From Mycobacterium parmense (GTDB lineage: Bacteria; Actinomycetota; Actinomycetes; Mycobacteriales; Mycobacteriaceae), in assembly GCF_010730575.1 (NCBI RefSeq), contig NZ_AP022614.1:1364001-1428000 (forward strand): a DNA stretch of 64,000 nucleotides, written 5' to 3'. The notes under the pieces are model-generated. The model saw only the letters and a list, made by a program, of their open reading frames with translations. It searched no databases and was not told where the DNA came from. Positions 60,783 through 64,000 of this stretch are shown one piece after another; the first letter of the stretch is position 1; each line of letters starts with the position of its first letter. The position numbers and the translations under genes were made by a program.

Positions 60783-61931
60783 TCAGGGCTGCGGGTGCGG
60801 CGCCGAGTCGTCCGAGGGGTCGCCGCCGCCTGCGTCGCCGGGGATGTGCTCGAGCACCCGGGTCAGGTAAGGCTGGCGGTCGACGGGGTCGGGCTGCTGA
60901 GCGAACGGAGGGCTCGGCCGCTCCTCGGGGGCGGCCGATTCGGCGGCCGGCACTTCTGCCGGGGCCTTCGACCGGTCGGCCGGCGCGGCTTCCGGTGCGG
61001 GCCGCGCCGGTGCGGGCGCCAGGGCCGGCGTGCGCGCCTCGGCGACCGGTGGCGGCGTCGCATGCGAGGCGTGCTTCGATGCCGCCTGGTTGTGCGGGGC
61101 CAGTTGGATGCCGACCGCGAGCGACAGCGAGGAGACGAACGTGACCGCTCCGGCCGCCAGCGCAGTCACCGCCCCCGCGTACGACAGCCTGCGCGGCGCC
61201 GCCGGCTCGGACACGGGTTGGACCGCCGGGCGCGCCACCAACTGCTCGTCGGTGAAGTCGGTGCTGCGAGCCGCGGCGAGCGCCGCGCCGCGCGCGACCG
61301 TCACCTGAGCCATCGCCTGCGCGAAAACCGGTACCGGAACCGACTTTTCGAGCTGCCAGGACAGCGCATTGAGGTCGTCACCGGCGCCGACCACCACCAC
61401 GCCGCTCGGTCGCCAACCCTTGCGTGAGAACATCCCGGTCAACCAGGACTTGAGCCCGTCGAATCCGCCGGGCACCTGTTTTGTCGCCGTCTGGGTCTCG
61501 CCCTCGTGGGTGTCGACCATGACGACGGTCGCCCACTCGTGTTCGAGGATGCAGACCGCGGTCTGGTCATAACCGATGACGGGCGCGATAGCCCGTGCAA
61601 GGGTTTCGACGGCCTCGAGCAGCCGGACCGGCACGACGTTGTCGAAGCCCGCGTCGGTCAGCGCCTCCATCAGCAGCGCCGCCTGGGCGGCCGCTTCGTC
61701 GTTCCAGGTCACGCCGATGACGCGCAGGCGGCGATCGTTCTGGGTCGCCGCCGCGTCGATCCGCAGCACCTCGCCGGCGACCTGCTCCGCGGTACTCACT
61801 GCCTGCACGCCGCGCCCTGCCTGCAGCGCCAGCTCCTGATGATCCAGGATGGTCCCGTCTGCGCCGTGTCCTTCAGCGAGGACCCACCCGAAGGCGGCCG
61901 GCGTCACTGAGAGCCCAAGTACCGTGTCCAA
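60783..61931 (-). CDS. DUF7159 membrane protein (Rv1887-like)
   Basis: 382 residues starting at TTG 61931 (VLGLSVTPAAFGWVLAEGHGADGTILDHQE), the start used by this mycobacterial family. The N-terminal about 230 residues are the DUF7159 domain, an ASKHA-like fold of unknown role. A transmembrane helix (AVTALAAGAVTFVSSLSLAVGIQLA, residues about 245-270) follows. The C-terminal part is Ala/Pro-rich and disordered. Length (Rv1887 has 380) and position next to fbpB agree with Rv1887. Confidence 0.82.
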   Translation of the reverse strand: MDTVLGLSVTPAAFGWVLAEGHGADGTILDHQELALQAGRGVQAVSTAEQVAGEVLRIDAAATQNDRRLRVIGVTWNDEAAAQAALLMEALTDAGFDNVVPVRLLEAVETLARAIAPVIGYDQTAVCILEHEWATVVMVDTHEGETQTATKQVPGGFDGLKSWLTGMFSRKGWRPSGVVVVGAGDDLNALSWQLEKSVPVPVFAQAMAQVTVARGAALAAARSTDFTDEQLVARPAVQPVSEPAAPRRLSYAGAVTALAAGAVTFVSSLSLAVGIQLAPHNQAASKHASHATPPPVAEARTPALAPAPARPAPEAAPADRSKAPAEVPAAESAAPEERPSPPFAQQPDPVDRQPYLTRVLEHIPGDAGGGDPSDDSAPHPQP

Positions 61932-63551
<1,620 letters not shown>

Positions 63552-63568
63552 CCGCCTTCGCACGGGGT

Positions 63569-63604
63569 CACTGCTGCGCCTGACTGTCGTCGGGCGCAGC
63601 AGTG
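63569..63604. terminator. Terminator hairpin 1 after fbpB
   Basis: Arms 63569-63580 (CACTGCTGCGCC) and 63593-63604 (GGCGCAGCAGTG) pair perfectly over 12 bp, 17 bases past the fbpB stop. It likely terminates fbpB. Confidence 0.65.
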
Positions 63605-63607
63605 CGT

Positions 63608-63628
63608 CGGGGCCTCGACAAGGCCCCG
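63608..63628. terminator. Terminator hairpin 2 between convergent genes
   Basis: CGGGGCCT (63608-63615) and AGGCCCCG (63621-63628) form an 8-bp stem with a 5-base loop, directly before the stop codon of the convergent minus-strand gene at 63629. It may serve either direction. Confidence 0.55.
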
Positions 63629-64000
63629 TCAGCCCGCTTTCGTGATCCGGTCGGTCACGTCGATCCACGTCGTGTCGGCGCGGTGATCGTTCATGTTCCG
63701 GCACTGACCATAGATCCGCGCCACCCCGAGGCCGGGATCGTCGTCGCGGCGATAGATCGTCACCGTGACGCCGTTGCGCGTCAGCGTGCTGGCCAAAGCG
63801 TGATTGTTGGGCGCGAGCCCCTCGGTCCAGCCATGGGTGTGCAACGTCGACGCGATCGTCTCGAAATAGCTGTCGGCGTGTGCGTCGGCCGCGAGCGTGA
63901 AGGTGAGATACACCGCTCCCTGATAGGGCGGGTTTTCCCGGTCTCTGCAGGACATCAGCAGGTAGCCGGCCGACTGGGTCTTCAGGCCGGTCAGCGAGAC
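63629..64000 (-). CDS. Hypothetical protein, partial (5' end beyond window)
   Basis: The frame is open to the right edge: residues before the Met at 63955 continue as VSLTGLKTQSAGYLL with no stop, so the true start lies outside. The visible part (about 124 residues) has LLMSCRDRENPPYQGAVYLTFTLAADAHADSYFETIASTLHTHGWTEGLAPNNHAL and an N-x-x-T/V-T-I-Y-R-R-D-D strand, resembling C-terminal domains of mycobacterial secreted or lipoproteins of unknown role. The Cys at SC and the later QCRN Cys could form a disulfide. The family is not identified. Confidence 0.6.
   Translation of the reverse strand, partial: VSLTGLKTQSAGYLLMSCRDRENPPYQGAVYLTFTLAADAHADSYFETIASTLHTHGWTEGLAPNNHALASTLTRNGVTVTIYRRDDDPGLGVARIYGQCRNMNDHRADTTWIDVTDRITKAG

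Overview
The window is chromosomal DNA from a slow-growing Mycobacterium, most like the M. avium complex. It is GC-rich. It carries an Ag85B gene (fbpB), an unsplit isocitrate lyase 2 (aceA), fadD31, cinA, dtd, aao and nanT homologues, a DUF7159 protein and a PE35-like protein. From left to right the genes follow the order of the M. tuberculosis Rv1932-to-Rv1886c segment in inverted orientation, with several accessory blocks inserted. Protein assignments rest on motifs and on remembered family sequences; no database search was run.

Layout. 0-0.25 kb holds the 3' end of a tyrosine recombinase. 0.4-11.8 kb is a run of mostly monocistronic genes: a GH16 secreted glucanase-like protein, a methyltransferase, a SOUL protein, an old-yellow-enzyme reductase, a PLD-like protein, an aldehyde dehydrogenase, a methyltransferase-acyltransferase pair divergent from a TetR gene, an epimerase and small regulator or membrane genes. 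11.8-24.9 kb has an orphan PE35-like protein, a flavin-dependent monooxygenase of the acyl-CoA dehydrogenase fold, tpx, a SnoaL/SDR divergent pair with a KstR-like box, fadD31, an AtoE-allophanate hydrolase pair and an aromatic-ring-type FAD monooxygenase. 24.9-33.2 kb is an accessory region: an LLM flavoprotein, three related small secreted cysteine-tailed proteins, an MFS transporter with an extra C-terminal domain, a TetR-Ddn-SDR operon and an aldo/keto reductase. 33.2-51 kb is core: aceA, a metallo-beta-lactamase-fold protein, a PEBP protein, an FAD dehydrogenase/TetR pair, a LysR-controlled tautomerase/NMO/nitroreductase operon, aao, a VNTR, an amidohydrolase, nanT, cinA, dtd and a methyltransferase. 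51-60.8 kb is enriched in steroid-type oxidation genes (BVMO, FabG3-like SDR, NMO, CYP125 paralogue, Zn-ADH) with KstR-type boxes. 60.8-64 kb ends with a DUF7159 protein, fbpB and a partial hypothetical gene.

Two themes stand out. First, boxes matching the KstR consensus TnnAACnnGTTnnA precede a steroid-type SDR and the Rv1894c-like NMO, and weaker ones precede a CYP125 paralogue operon and a SnoaL/SDR pair. This suggests a locally expanded sterol-catabolism set. Second, two paralogous secreted micro-proteins about 6 kb apart share a signal peptide and a C-terminal HATLTxC...C motif. They also share an identical 13-nt element at the same distance upstream of their starts. They flank the accessory gene block, and a Gly-rich lipoprotein-like relative lies next to one of them. 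I do not recognise this family, and it is the best candidate for something undescribed. No rRNA, tRNA, CRISPR array or intact insertion sequence was seen.
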